Assembly: GCA_009996615.1 (NCBI GenBank)
Contig: JAACZU010000018.1
Location: 1 to 64,000 of the forward strand
DNA: 64,000 nt
Direction: 5' to 3'
DNA from: Rhodanobacteraceae bacterium
GTDB taxonomy: Bacteria > Pseudomonadota > Gammaproteobacteria > Xanthomonadales > Rhodanobacteraceae
The notes beneath the pieces were generated by a model. That model was given only the letters and a program-made list of their open reading frames with translations. It did no database searches and was not told the origin of the DNA. Made by a program: the position numbers and the translations under genes. Positions 56,827-64,000 of the stretch are shown one piece after another (position 1 is the first letter of the stretch; the number at the start of each line of letters is the position of its first letter).

Positions 56827-57353
56827 TCCTCGATCGTGATGTTGTGGTTCGTATAGATGCAGATGTCGCCGGCGATACCGAGCGCCTTCTCGACGATCGT
56901 GCGCGGGTCGAGCTCGGTGTTCTCGAGCAGCGCCTTCGCCGCGGCCTGCGCGAACGGGCCACCGGAGCCGATCGCGATCAGCCCGTTCTCCGGCTCGAGC
57001 ACGTCGCCGTTGCCGGAGATGATCAGCGAGGTGGTCTTGTCGGCGACAGCGAGCAGCGCCTCGAGGCGGCCGAGGCGCCGCTCGGTGCGCCAGTCCTTGG
57101 CCAGCTCGACCGCCGCGCGCGTGAGGTTGCCGCCGTGCTTGTCGAGCTTCTGCTCGAACAGCTCGAACAGCGTGAACGCGTCCGCGGTCGCACCGGCGAA
57201 GCCGGCCAGCACGTCGCCCTTGCCGAGGCGGCGGATCTTGCGCGCGTTCGCCTTCATCACCGTGTTGCCAAGCGTGACCTGGCCATCGCCGCCGATGACG
57301 ACCTTGTCGCCGCGGCGCACGGAGACTATGGTGGTGGCGTGGAAGCTTTCCAT
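56802..57353 (-). CDS. hslV: HslV, proteolytic subunit of the HslUV protease
   Basis: A 183-residue N-terminal nucleophile protease of the proteasome beta-subunit type. The start is [15 protein letters not shown]: the catalytic Thr of TTIVS follows a six-residue propeptide, as in Xanthomonas-type HslV, so removal of more than Met is required. Other landmarks are [44 protein letters not shown] and [17 protein letters not shown]. The normal end near NHNITIEEL is extended by GMENRE, encoded by the adjoining repeat. hslU follows after 75 nt. The complex degrades misfolded proteins. Confidence 0.96.
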   Translation of the reverse strand: MESFHATTIVSVRRGDKVVIGGDGQVTLGNTVMKANARKIRRLGKGDVLAGFAGATADAFTLFELFEQKLDKHGGNLTRAAVELAKDWRTERRLGRLEALLAVADKTTSLIISGNGDVLEPENGLIAIGSGGPFAQAAAKALLENTELDPRTIVEKALGIAGDICIYTNHNITIEELGMENRE

Positions 57354-57445
57354 GACGGGCCCTGTTCGTGGGAGCGATCGAGATAGGGCCCGCCATTTGC
57401 GTTTGCAAGCCTCGCGGCCCGAGGCAAGGCAAGAGCAGCAGCGGC

Positions 57446-57544
57446 AAAGATTGAAACATGGAGCACACCGAGGAAAAGCCCTTGGATTCGTTCCTTTCTC
57501 TCGGAGTTTTCTTTCTCCGTGTGCTCTGTGTTTCAGGCTTCCGG
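57446..57544. repeat. Family D inverted-repeat element
   Basis: The left arm GATTGAAACATGGAGCACAC (57449) and right arm CTTTCTCCGTGTGCTCTGTG plus TTTCAGGC (57511-57538) are near-complementary, with about 33 nt between. The right arm contains the XerC stop codon (57533-57535). Sibling elements are at 11542 and 60357. Confidence 0.8.
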
Positions 57545-58468
57545 CTTCGGCTTTGCGTCGCCCGTGCCCCGCCGCCGCGCGCGCGGATGCGCCGCGTCGT
57601 AGACCTTGGCCAGGTGCTGGAAATCCAGGTGCGTGTAGATCTGCGTGGTGCCGATGTCGGCGTGGCCGAGCAACTCCTGCACCGCGCGCAGGTCGCCGGA
57701 GGATTCGAGCAGGTGGCTGGCGCAGGAATGGCGCAGCAGGTGCGGGTAGACGCGCTTCCACACGCCCTGCGCCTGCGCGCGGCGCTTGAGGCGCGCGCGC
57801 ACGCCGTTCGGCGTCAGCGGCGCGCCGCGGCGGCCGCGCACGAGCGGATCGTCGTCGCGGCAGGCGTCCTGCGCGCGCAGCGCGGCGAGTGCAGCCAGTG
57901 CCTTGGCGCCGACCGGCACGATGCGCGTCTTGCTGCCCTTGCCGGTCACGCGCAACAGGCCACCGGCGGCGTCGAGGTCCTTCCAGCGCACGCCGCACAG
58001 TTCGGCCACGCGCAGGCCGCTCGAGTACAGCAGCTCCAGCAGCGCGCGGTCGCGCACTGCCTCGGGATCGTCGCCGGGCACCTCGACCAGTTGCCCCATC
58101 TCGTCGGCGTCGAGCACCTCGGGCAGCTTGCGCTTGACCTTGGGCGAGCGCAGGCCGATGGCCGGGTTGGTGGCGACCTCGCCCTCGCGCGCGAGGAAGC
58201 GGAAGAAGCTGCGCCAGGCCGAGGCGAGGCCGCGCAGCGTGGCCGGCGCGTAATGGTGCCTGCGGTGCTGCTCGGCCAGCAGCGCCTGCATCTGGTCGGC
58301 GGCGAGGTCGCGCCAGCGCGTCAGCCCAGCCTGCTCGGCGTAGTCGGCCAGGCCCGACAGCGCGTGCGCGTAGTGCTCGACCGTGCTGGGCGAGTAGCGG
58401 CGCTCGTCGCGCAACCAGGCGAGGAAACGGTCGACCGCCGCGGCGAGCGGCACGCTGGCCGCGCTCAT
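57533..58468 (-). CDS. xerC: Tyrosine recombinase XerC
   Basis: A 311-residue site-specific recombinase that, with XerD, resolves chromosome dimers at dif. The N-terminal SAM-like domain is [26 protein letters not shown]. The catalytic residues are all visible: R153 ([10 protein letters not shown]), K177, H243 and R246 ([12 protein letters not shown]), H269 ([11 protein letters not shown]) and Tyr278 (IYTH). The context DUF484-xerC is conserved in gammaproteobacteria and favours XerC over XerD. The C-terminal tail ([16 protein letters not shown]) runs into a family D repeat, which supplies the stop codon. Confidence 0.94.
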   Translation of the reverse strand: MSAASVPLAAAVDRFLAWLRDERRYSPSTVEHYAHALSGLADYAEQAGLTRWRDLAADQMQALLAEQHRRHHYAPATLRGLASAWRSFFRFLAREGEVATNPAIGLRSPKVKRKLPEVLDADEMGQLVEVPGDDPEAVRDRALLELLYSSGLRVAELCGVRWKDLDAAGGLLRVTGKGSKTRIVPVGAKALAALAALRAQDACRDDDPLVRGRRGAPLTPNGVRARLKRRAQAQGVWKRVYPHLLRHSCASHLLESSGDLRAVQELLGHADIGTTQIYTHLDFQHLAKVYDAAHPRARRRGTGDAKPKPEA

Positions 58469-58469
58469 G

Positions 58470-59156
58470 TCAGGCCGCGGCCGGGAAGCGCGCGAGCGCG
58501 GTCGCCACCGCCTCGCCGATCAGCTTCAGGAACACCGTGCCCATGCCCGGGTGGAAGCGGTTGGCGTCGTGGCTGCCGATCGCGAGCAGGCCGGCGCTGC
58601 CGATCGGCAGCAGCACGGCCGAATGCACCTCGACCGCATGCGTGCCGAACAGCACGTCGAGCTTCTCCGGCTGCAGCCGTCCGCACAGCGGTTCGGCGCG
58701 CTTGAAGAACTCGGCGAACGCCGGGAACGCGCCGGCGCCCTCCGGCGCGGCGATCAGCCACGGCGCGACCGGCAGGTCCGCATCGGCGCGGAACAGCAGC
58801 AGGCGCACGAAATCGGTGTGGAAGTCCTCGGTCAGCGCGGCGACGATCGCGCTGACAGTTTCCGGCAGCGTCCGCGCGCGCATCAGCGCCAGGGTCAGCG
58901 TGTGCACGCGCACCATCAGCGCCTCGTTCTCGTGCGCGATGTCGATCAGTTCGTGCAGGCGCCTGTTCAGGTCGCGGTTCTTGTCGCGCAGCACGTCGAG
59001 CTGGTAGCTCGCCAGCGACGCGGCCGAGCCCTGCTCGCGCGGCAGCACCAGCGCCAGCGCGAGGTCGGGAAAATCGTTGAGGAAGTCCGGATGGCGGCGC
59101 AGGTAGCTGGCCACCTCCATCGCGTCGAGGCCTTCCTTGATGCTGAGTTCGCTCAT
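58470..59156 (-). CDS. DUF484 family protein
   Basis: A 228-residue GAF-like DUF484 protein with the family N-terminus MEVASYLRRHPDFLNDFPDLALALVLPREQGSAASLASYQLDVLRDKNRDL, a coiled coil (RRLHELIDIAHENEALMVRVHTL), and a GAF-type sensor region ending HSAVLLPIGSAGLLAIGSHDANRFHPGMGTVFLKLIGE. The molecular role is unknown; it always sits with dapF and xerC. Its stop lies one base from the xerC start, so the two genes are coupled. Confidence 0.93.
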   Translation of the reverse strand: MSELSIKEGLDAMEVASYLRRHPDFLNDFPDLALALVLPREQGSAASLASYQLDVLRDKNRDLNRRLHELIDIAHENEALMVRVHTLTLALMRARTLPETVSAIVAALTEDFHTDFVRLLLFRADADLPVAPWLIAAPEGAGAFPAFAEFFKRAEPLCGRLQPEKLDVLFGTHAVEVHSAVLLPIGSAGLLAIGSHDANRFHPGMGTVFLKLIGEAVATALARFPAAA

Positions 59157-59182
59157 GACTTCCTCGTGTTTGGCCTGCGGGC

Positions 59183-59214
59183 CTCGTCATTCCGGCGAAA
59201 GCCGGAATTCAGCT
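59183..59214. repeat. Family F palindrome
   Basis: CGTCATTCCGGCGAAAGCCG followed by GAATTCAGCTT, in the 112-nt gap between dapF and the DUF484 gene. The same unit, as CCCGGCGAAGGCCGGG, is nested in the family D element at 11599. Confidence 0.8.
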
Positions 59215-59268
59215 TGCTTCGGACGCGGCAAATGTACCGGGACAGCGGAGCCGGTGGCGTCACCGCCG

Positions 59269-60114
59269 TCACGCATCCCACACGCCTTCGAACACGAACG
59301 TCGCCGGCCCGGTCATCCACAGCGGATGGCCGGGGCCGTCCCAATGGATCGCCAGTTCGCCGCCCGGCAGCGCGACGCGCACGTCGGCGTCGAGCTTAGC
59401 GCGCCGGCGCAACACCGCAACCGCGGCGCAGGCGCCGCTGCCGCAGGCCAGCGTCTCGCCGACGCCGCGCTCCCATACGCGCAGGCGGATCGCGCCGCGC
59501 GAGAGCAGCTGCGCGAAGCCGACGTTGCAGCGCTGCGGGAACGCGGCCGCATGTTCGATCTGCGGCCCGAGCACGGCGACCGGCGCGGCGTCGATGTCGT
59601 CGACCTCAACCAGCGCATGCGGGTTGCCCATCGACACCGCGCCGATCTCGACGTCGCGGCCGACCACGTCGATCGTGTAGCGCACGCGCTCGATCTCGTG
59701 CGCCGAGGCCTCGACCACCAGCGGTATATCGGCCGGCGCGAAGCGCGGCTCGCCCATGTCGGCGCGCACCTCGCCGTCCGCGAGCAGCTTGACCGCGACC
59801 GGCCCGGACGGACTCTCCAGCCGCACCTGGCCCACGCCGAGCGCGCCGGCGCGCGCGAGCCAGCGCACCACGCAGCGCAGGCCGTTGCCACACTGGCCGG
59901 CCGGCGTGCCGTCGGTGTTCCAGATGCCGTAGGCGAACGCGCAGGACCGGTCGCGCGCCGGCTCGATCGTCAGCAGCTGGTCGAAGCCGACGCCGAAATG
60001 GCGGTCGCCGAGCAGGCGGATCGCGGCCGCGTCGAGCGCGAGCGGCCGTTCGCGGCAATCGACGACGACGAAGTCGTTGCCGAGGCCGTGCATCTTGCTG
60101 AAAGGCAGCGCCAC
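59269..60114 (-). CDS. dapF: Diaminopimelate epimerase
   Basis: A 281-residue cofactor-free racemase that converts LL- to meso-diaminopimelate for lysine and peptidoglycan. The two catalytic cysteines are C75 (PAGQCGNGLRCVVRW) and C224 (ETLACGSGACAAVAVLRR). The N-terminus is FSKMHGLGNDFVVVD. The GTG at 60114 is used; the spacing to the MHGLGNDF motif is standard. It starts 12 nt after the small lipoprotein gene lptM and is followed by DUF484 and xerC, the usual order. Confidence 0.96.
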   Translation of the reverse strand: MALPFSKMHGLGNDFVVVDCRERPLALDAAAIRLLGDRHFGVGFDQLLTIEPARDRSCAFAYGIWNTDGTPAGQCGNGLRCVVRWLARAGALGVGQVRLESPSGPVAVKLLADGEVRADMGEPRFAPADIPLVVEASAHEIERVRYTIDVVGRDVEIGAVSMGNPHALVEVDDIDAAPVAVLGPQIEHAAAFPQRCNVGFAQLLSRGAIRLRVWERGVGETLACGSGACAAVAVLRRRAKLDADVRVALPGGELAIHWDGPGHPLWMTGPATFVFEGVWDA

Positions 60115-60126
60115 GGCGTGGCGGTG

Positions 60127-60273
60127 TCAGTGGCCGGATGACGCGGGCGCCGGCTGCGATTGCGACGGCGCCGGCTGCGGCTTGACCAACGGCCCCTTGT
60201 TGCCGCAGGCGGCCAACGCCAGCGCGATCAACAGAAGCGGCAGGACACGAAGGAGCGGACGGAGCGGCGGCAT
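60127..60273 (-). CDS. lptM: LptM (YifL)-type small lipoprotein
   Basis: A 48-residue lipoprotein. The signal peptide is RPLLRVLPLLLIALALAAC with a LAAC lipobox. The mature part begins CGNKGPLVKP, the signature of LptM/YifL, then a Pro/Ser/Gln tail. In E. coli LptM helps the LptDE lipopolysaccharide translocon mature. The position directly before dapF agrees with E. coli yifL-dapF. The ATG at 60273 is chosen over an earlier start at 60351, which would put a charged stretch before the signal. Confidence 0.85.
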   Translation of the reverse strand: MPPLRPLLRVLPLLLIALALAACGNKGPLVKPQPAPSQSQPAPASSGH

Positions 60274-60356
60274 GTCAAGGGTCCGGCGGAAGCGTCGCCG
60301 CAGTATAGATCGCTCCGCCGCGGCGGCGTAGGCGTGTTCACCCACCAGCAACAGCC

Positions 60357-60464
60357 AGAACCACGGAGCACACAGGGCACACCGAGAAAAGCCGCCGGAA
60401 GTTGAAGCAAGCGCCCGGATCGGCCCCTTCTCCGTGCACCCTGTGTGCTCCGTGCTTCAATCTT
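60357..60464. repeat. Family D inverted-repeat element
   Basis: The left arm ACCACGGAGCACACAGGGCA (60360) and right arm CTTCTCCGTGCACCCTGTGT plus GCTCCGTGCTTCAA (60427-60460) are near-complementary, with about 36 nt between. It lies 28 nt past the stop codon of the GNAT gene. Confidence 0.8.
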
Positions 60465-60491
60465 CGACGTTGATACGCGCACCGCGGCCGC

Positions 60492-60965
60492 CTACGCCAG
60501 CGCCTTCTCGTAGCGCAGCGCGTCGTGGCCGTCCTCGTAGTAGGCGAGGTGCGTGCCGAAGCGCTGATAGCCGTGGCGCTCGTACAGGCGCTGCGCGACA
60601 GCGTTGTCGACGCGCACTTCCAGCCGCAGCAGCGGCCGGCCGCGCCGGCGCGCGTGGTCCTCGGCCGCGTCGAGCAGGGCCTCGCCGATGCCGCGGCCGC
60701 GCTCGGACGCGGCGACCGCGATCGAATACAGCCGCGCGACGCGGCTGGTGCGGCGGTAGAACAGGATCGCCGCGCCGACGATCTGGTGGTCGCGCACGGC
60801 GACCAGCACTTCGGCGCTGAGGCTGTCGAGATGGCGGCCGATCTGGCGCGCGCTCATGCGCTCGCGCGCGAACGAAGCCTGTTCGAGTTCGACCAGCACA
60901 TCGAGATCGCCGGGCGTCGCGCGCCGGATGCGCACCCTGCCGGTGGAGAGTTCGCGGGTTTCCAT
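60492..60965 (-). CDS. GNAT family N-acetyltransferase, RimI-like
   Basis: A 157-residue acetyltransferase. The start is METRELSTGRVRIRRATPGDLDVLVELEQASF. The acetyl-CoA binding motif A is LYSIAVAASERGRGIGEALLDAAEDHARRRG (R/QxxGxG/A as RGRGIG). Motif B is LRLEVRVDNAVAQRLYERHGYQRFGTHLAYYEDGHDALRYEK, which resembles RimI and N-alpha-acetyltransferases acting on protein N-termini. It is divergent from an ATP-grasp ligase with which GNAT proteins are often paired. The target is unknown. Confidence 0.87.
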   Translation of the reverse strand: METRELSTGRVRIRRATPGDLDVLVELEQASFARERMSARQIGRHLDSLSAEVLVAVRDHQIVGAAILFYRRTSRVARLYSIAVAASERGRGIGEALLDAAEDHARRRGRPLLRLEVRVDNAVAQRLYERHGYQRFGTHLAYYEDGHDALRYEKALA

Positions 60966-61202
60966 CGATGTGACCAGCGCCAACACGGCGCGCAGCCTAG
61001 TCGACGCGGCCGGCGCCCGCAACGCGTCGCGCGTACCTGATTCATGCCCGCTTCATCGGCGCGGCATCGCTGCACGCGGGCGCAAGGCTGTGTCACACTG
61101 CGGCCCCGAAATCATGACCGCCACCGCGCTCCCGCCCGCCGCCTTCCCGCCGCCCGCGAGCGCCTGCGTCGTCCCCTCGAACCTCCCTTCCAGGCCTCGC
61201 GC

Positions 61203-62687
61203 ATGAGCCGGCTCGTCATCGTCGTCGAAAAAGCCTCGGACTGGGGCTCGTACTACCCGTCCGACAACGTCGTCACGGCGCAGGACTACCTGAAGGAAAC
61301 CGTCGGCAGCGACGACGAGCGCACGCAGGTCATCAACCTGTGCCGCAACTACAAGTACCTGGGCACCGGCTACTACGTGTCGCTGCTGGCCGAGGCGCGT
61401 GGGCACCGGGTGATTCCGTCGGTGCGCACGATCAACGACCTGCGCCGGCGCTCGCTGTACGGCCTGGACATCGAGGACCTCAACGCCAAGCTCGGCAACT
61501 TCCTGCCGGCCGGCGGCCGCGACACGACCGATTTCGGCATCCTGGTCTACTTCGGCGAGACCTCGTACCCGGCGCTGGAAGATCTCGCGCGGCAGGTGTT
61601 CGAGACGTTCCCGTGCCCGATCCTGCGCATCGAATTCGAGCGCGAGCGGGTCTGGCAGATCGCCGCGCTGAAGCCGACCGGCCTGCACACGCTGTCCGAT
61701 CCGCAGGAGGACGCGTTCGCGCAGGCGCTCGACAAGTTCTCCAAGAAGCTGTGGCGCAAGCCGCGCGCGCGCAAGAAGTTCCGCTACGACGTGGCCATGC
61801 TGGTCGATCCGAACGAGGCGATGCCGCCGTCGAACAAGCGCGCGCTCAAGCACTTCGTCGAGGCCGGCGCCGAGCTCGGCATCGAGGTCGATGCGATCAC
61901 CAAGAACGACTACACCAAGCTGGCCGAGTACGACGGCCTGTTCATCCGCGAGACGACCGCGCTCGACAACCACACCTACCGCTTCGCCAACAAGGCGGAG
62001 AAGGAGGATATGGTGGTCATGGACGATCCGAGCTCGATCCTGAAGTGCACCAACAAGATCTACCTGCACGACCTCTTGAAGTCGCGCAAGCTGCCGACGC
62101 CGCGCACCGAGATCCTGTACCGCGACGACGCGAAGAAGATCGCCGAGCTGCCCGACCTGCTCGGCCTGCCGATCGTGCTGAAGATCCCGGACGGCTCGTT
62201 CTCGCGCGGCATCGTCAAGGTCGAGGACGCCGAGCACCTGAAGAAGGCGGTCGACGACCTGTTCCAGCACACCGCGCTGGTGCTGGCGCAGGAGTACATG
62301 TTCACCGACTTCGACTGGCGCATCGGCGTGCTCAACCGCGAGCCGCTGTACGCGTGCAAGTACTTCATGTCGCGCGGCCACTGGCAGATCTACAACCACG
62401 GCGCCAAGGGCAGCGCGAAGTCCGGCGGCTTCCAGACGCTGCCGGTGCGCGAGGCGCCGGCCGAGATCGTCAAGCTTGCGCTGAAGGCGACCGCGCCGAT
62501 CGGCGACGGCCTGTACGGCGTCGACCTGAAACAGGCCGGCGAGCGCAGCGTGGTGATCGAGGTCAACGACAACCCGTCGATCGACGCCGGCGTCGAGGAC
62601 GCCTACCTCGGCGAGGACCTGTACCGGCGCATCATGGACGAGTTCCTGCGCCGCATGGAGCGCAAGCGGCTGGGCCTGCGCGGCTGA
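61203..62687 (+). CDS. RimK-family ATP-grasp ligase with N-terminal RLAN domain
   Basis: 494 residues. The N-terminal RimK-like ATP-grasp N-terminal (RLAN) domain is MSRLVIVVEKASDWGSYYPSDNVVTAQDYL ... LCRNYKYLGTGYYVSLLAEARGH. The C-terminal ATP-grasp domain (about 270-485) contains LPTPRTEILYRDD, LPIVLKIPDGSFSRGIVKVED, AQEYMFTDFDWRIGVLNREPLYACKYFMSRGHWQIYNH and GDGLYGVDLKQ ... VIEVNDNPSIDAG (Mg-binding Glu/Asn). It should join a carboxylate to an amine using ATP, perhaps adding amino acids to a peptide or protein. A GNAT gene is divergent 237 nt away. The substrate is unknown. Confidence 0.88.
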   Translation: MSRLVIVVEKASDWGSYYPSDNVVTAQDYLKETVGSDDERTQVINLCRNYKYLGTGYYVSLLAEARGHRVIPSVRTINDLRRRSLYGLDIEDLNAKLGNFLPAGGRDTTDFGILVYFGETSYPALEDLARQVFETFPCPILRIEFERERVWQIAALKPTGLHTLSDPQEDAFAQALDKFSKKLWRKPRARKKFRYDVAMLVDPNEAMPPSNKRALKHFVEAGAELGIEVDAITKNDYTKLAEYDGLFIRETTALDNHTYRFANKAEKEDMVVMDDPSSILKCTNKIYLHDLLKSRKLPTPRTEILYRDDAKKIAELPDLLGLPIVLKIPDGSFSRGIVKVEDAEHLKKAVDDLFQHTALVLAQEYMFTDFDWRIGVLNREPLYACKYFMSRGHWQIYNHGAKGSAKSGGFQTLPVREAPAEIVKLALKATAPIGDGLYGVDLKQAGERSVVIEVNDNPSIDAGVEDAYLGEDLYRRIMDEFLRRMERKRLGLRG

Positions 62688-62771
62688 ATTGCCAAGCGCT
62701 GCAACGACAGCGCCACTGCCAGCGTCTAGGCTGCGGTAGCCGCGCCCTGTGCGGCGTCACGCAATGGACGC

Positions 62772-64000
62772 ATGACCAGCCCCCACGCAACGCGCCGGAC
62801 GGCGCTCGCCGCCTTCGCCGTGCTCGCCGCGCTCGCCTGCATCGGCATACCGGCCTGGCAACTGATCGGCCCCGGCCCGTTCGACTGGCACATCCGCCAG
62901 CCCGCGTTCGTACAGGGCGGCCTGGAGGCACTCGTGCTGCTCGGCCTCGTCGCCGGCGGCTGCGCGCTCGGCCGGCGCGGCGCGCTGCTCGGGCTGGTCG
63001 CGCTGCCACTCGCGTTGTACCTGCGCCGCCACGCGGTCGACGTGCCGCTGCTGCTCGACCTGCTGTACCTGGAGGCCGTGATCGGCCTCGGCGTCGGCGT
63101 GCGGCGCGTGTTGCGCCTGCCGCCGCCGCAGGATGGGCGCGGCTACCTGCAGGCGTTCGTGCTCGGCTTCCTGCTCTGGAGCCTGCTCGCCTGGAGCCTG
63201 TCGGCACTCGGCCTCGGCTCGATCAAGGCGCTGCGTGCGCTGACGCTGCTGCTGGCGCTGCCGGCGGCCGCCGCGCGGCACACGCCGTTCGCGTTGTACC
63301 TGTGGCGCGGGCTGCGTGCGCAGGCGCCGGCCGCGCGCGCGTGGAGTGGCGCGCTGGCCGCATGGATCGCGGTGCTGTACGCGCGCAGCAACGTCGTGTT
63401 CGGCTACGACGCGCAGTGGTACGGCCTGCGCGGCGAGTACGTGCTGGCGCCGGGCCGCTCGGTGTTCGAGCCGCTCGGCCTGGTCTCGCCGGTGCACTAT
63501 TTTCCCAAGCTGTACGAGGTGTTCCTGCTGCCGGTGAGCGCGCTCGGCGACAGCAGCGTGATCGTCGGCATGACGATTGGCATGCTCGTGCTGGTGCTGC
63601 TCGCCTGCCATGTGCTGGCCGAACGCGTGGCCGTGCCGCCGCGCGTGCGCCTGCCGGTGCTGGCGCTGATCGCCACGCTGCCGGCGCTGGCCAACTCGGC
63701 GCTGGAACCGAAGCCGGACGTGATCGCGCTGCTGTTCGTGCTGCTCGCCGCCGACGCCGCGCTGGCGTTCGCGCGCTCGCGCGCCGCGGCCGACGCGGCC
63801 TGGCTGCTCGCACTCGGCACGCTGGCGTGCCTGGCCAAGCTGATCGCGATCCCGTACGTCGGCGCGCTGCTGCTGGCCAGCCTCGTCGCAGCATGGCACG
63901 GACGCGCGACGGCCAGCGCGCCGCCGGCCGCACGCGCGGACACGCGGCTGGCGCTGGCGGCCGCCGGCGCGGCGCTCGGCGTAGCCGCGTTCGTCACCGC
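62772..64000 (+). CDS. Polytopic membrane protein, GT-C glycosyltransferase-like (3' cut by window)
   Basis: The frame is open from the ATG at 62772 to the window end (409 codons). It shows at least eight hydrophobic helices, beginning TALAAFAVLAALACIGIPAW. A luminal or periplasmic loop contains FGYDAQWYGLRGEYVLAPG, with an Asp-Ala-x-Trp arrangement, followed by VHYFPKLYEVFLLPVSALGD and EPKPDVIALLFVLLAADAAL. This layout is like GT-C enzymes of the ArnT/PMT type, which use lipid-linked sugars, but the family cannot be fixed without the C-terminus. Located 85 nt after the ATP-grasp gene on the same strand. Confidence 0.65.
   Translation, partial: MTSPHATRRTALAAFAVLAALACIGIPAWQLIGPGPFDWHIRQPAFVQGGLEALVLLGLVAGGCALGRRGALLGLVALPLALYLRRHAVDVPLLLDLLYLEAVIGLGVGVRRVLRLPPPQDGRGYLQAFVLGFLLWSLLAWSLSALGLGSIKALRALTLLLALPAAAARHTPFALYLWRGLRAQAPAARAWSGALAAWIAVLYARSNVVFGYDAQWYGLRGEYVLAPGRSVFEPLGLVSPVHYFPKLYEVFLLPVSALGDSSVIVGMTIGMLVLVLLACHVLAERVAVPPRVRLPVLALIATLPALANSALEPKPDVIALLFVLLAADAALAFARSRAAADAAWLLALGTLACLAKLIAIPYVGALLLASLVAAWHGRATASAPPAARADTRLALAAAGAALGVAAFVT

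Overview
The window is a 64 kb chromosomal segment of a GC-rich gammaproteobacterium. It most resembles the Lysobacterales/Xanthomonadales (a Rhodanobacteraceae- or Dokdonella-like genome); this is inferred from gene content. Pointers are the HslV N-terminus with the FHATTIVS propeptide, the algZ-algR-hemC order, GspA/GspB of a type II secretion system, the lptM-dapF-DUF484-xerC-hslV-hslU block, and the many short palindromic repeats in gene gaps. Almost all of it is ordinary, tightly packed housekeeping sequence. No rRNA, tRNA, CRISPR or prophage was seen.

Layout. 1-871: 3' end of a group II intron (maturase/HNH ORF plus RNA domains V-VI), abutting an RlmI-like methyltransferase (847-2052). 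2062-3009: a REP-associated tyrosine transposase flanked by its probable REP repeats. 3010-6243: secreted double-DTG aspartyl protease divergent from an ArsR-type regulator, then folE. 6376-10513: two-subunit molybdenum hydroxylase and an MFS exporter. 10669-13417: DUF488, a tiny membrane protein and an AcpA/phospholipase C-type lipoprotein. 13653-16580: RES/Xre toxin-antitoxin pair downstream of ligB. 16792-19920: SpmA-SpmB fusion, DUF938 and a Dph6-like ATPase, a gene remnant and an orphan HicB. 20024-26285: SNF2 helicase, patatin, WYL regulator and a class D beta-lactamase. 26543-33510: M20 amidohydrolase, UPF0126 channel, then a SoeABC-type molybdoenzyme operon. 33679-37608: DUF481 outer-membrane protein and hemC-algR-algZ. 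37872-44400: a very large BNR-repeat secreted protein, gspA-gspB and a rhomboid protease. 44664-48874: ctp, envC, gpmI. 49001-55166: VNGSI-repeat protein, TPR protein, M1 peptidase, ubiE, DUF4337, DUF971 and an unknown. 55389-60273: hslU-hslV-xerC-DUF484-dapF-lptM. 60492-64000: GNAT and RimK-type ATP-grasp (divergent), and a polytopic membrane protein cut by the window edge.

The dominant theme outside genes is at least six families of short palindromic elements, called A-F here. A: GTAG-type REP/BIME linked to the transposase. B: GTGGGAGCGGC REP. C: element built on CCCTCCCCTTGAAGGGGAGGG. D: long inverted repeat with GGAGCACAC / TTTCTCCGTG arms. E: GGGAATC runs. F: CCCGGCGAAGGCCGGG. Most lie in gaps, but three (C, E, F) sit in frame inside the two adjacent catalytic and electron-transfer genes soeA and soeB, and others provide the stop codons of hslV and xerC. 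This in-frame colonisation, and the intron/start-codon junction at 847, are the most unusual things here. I found no convincing wholly new multi-gene system.
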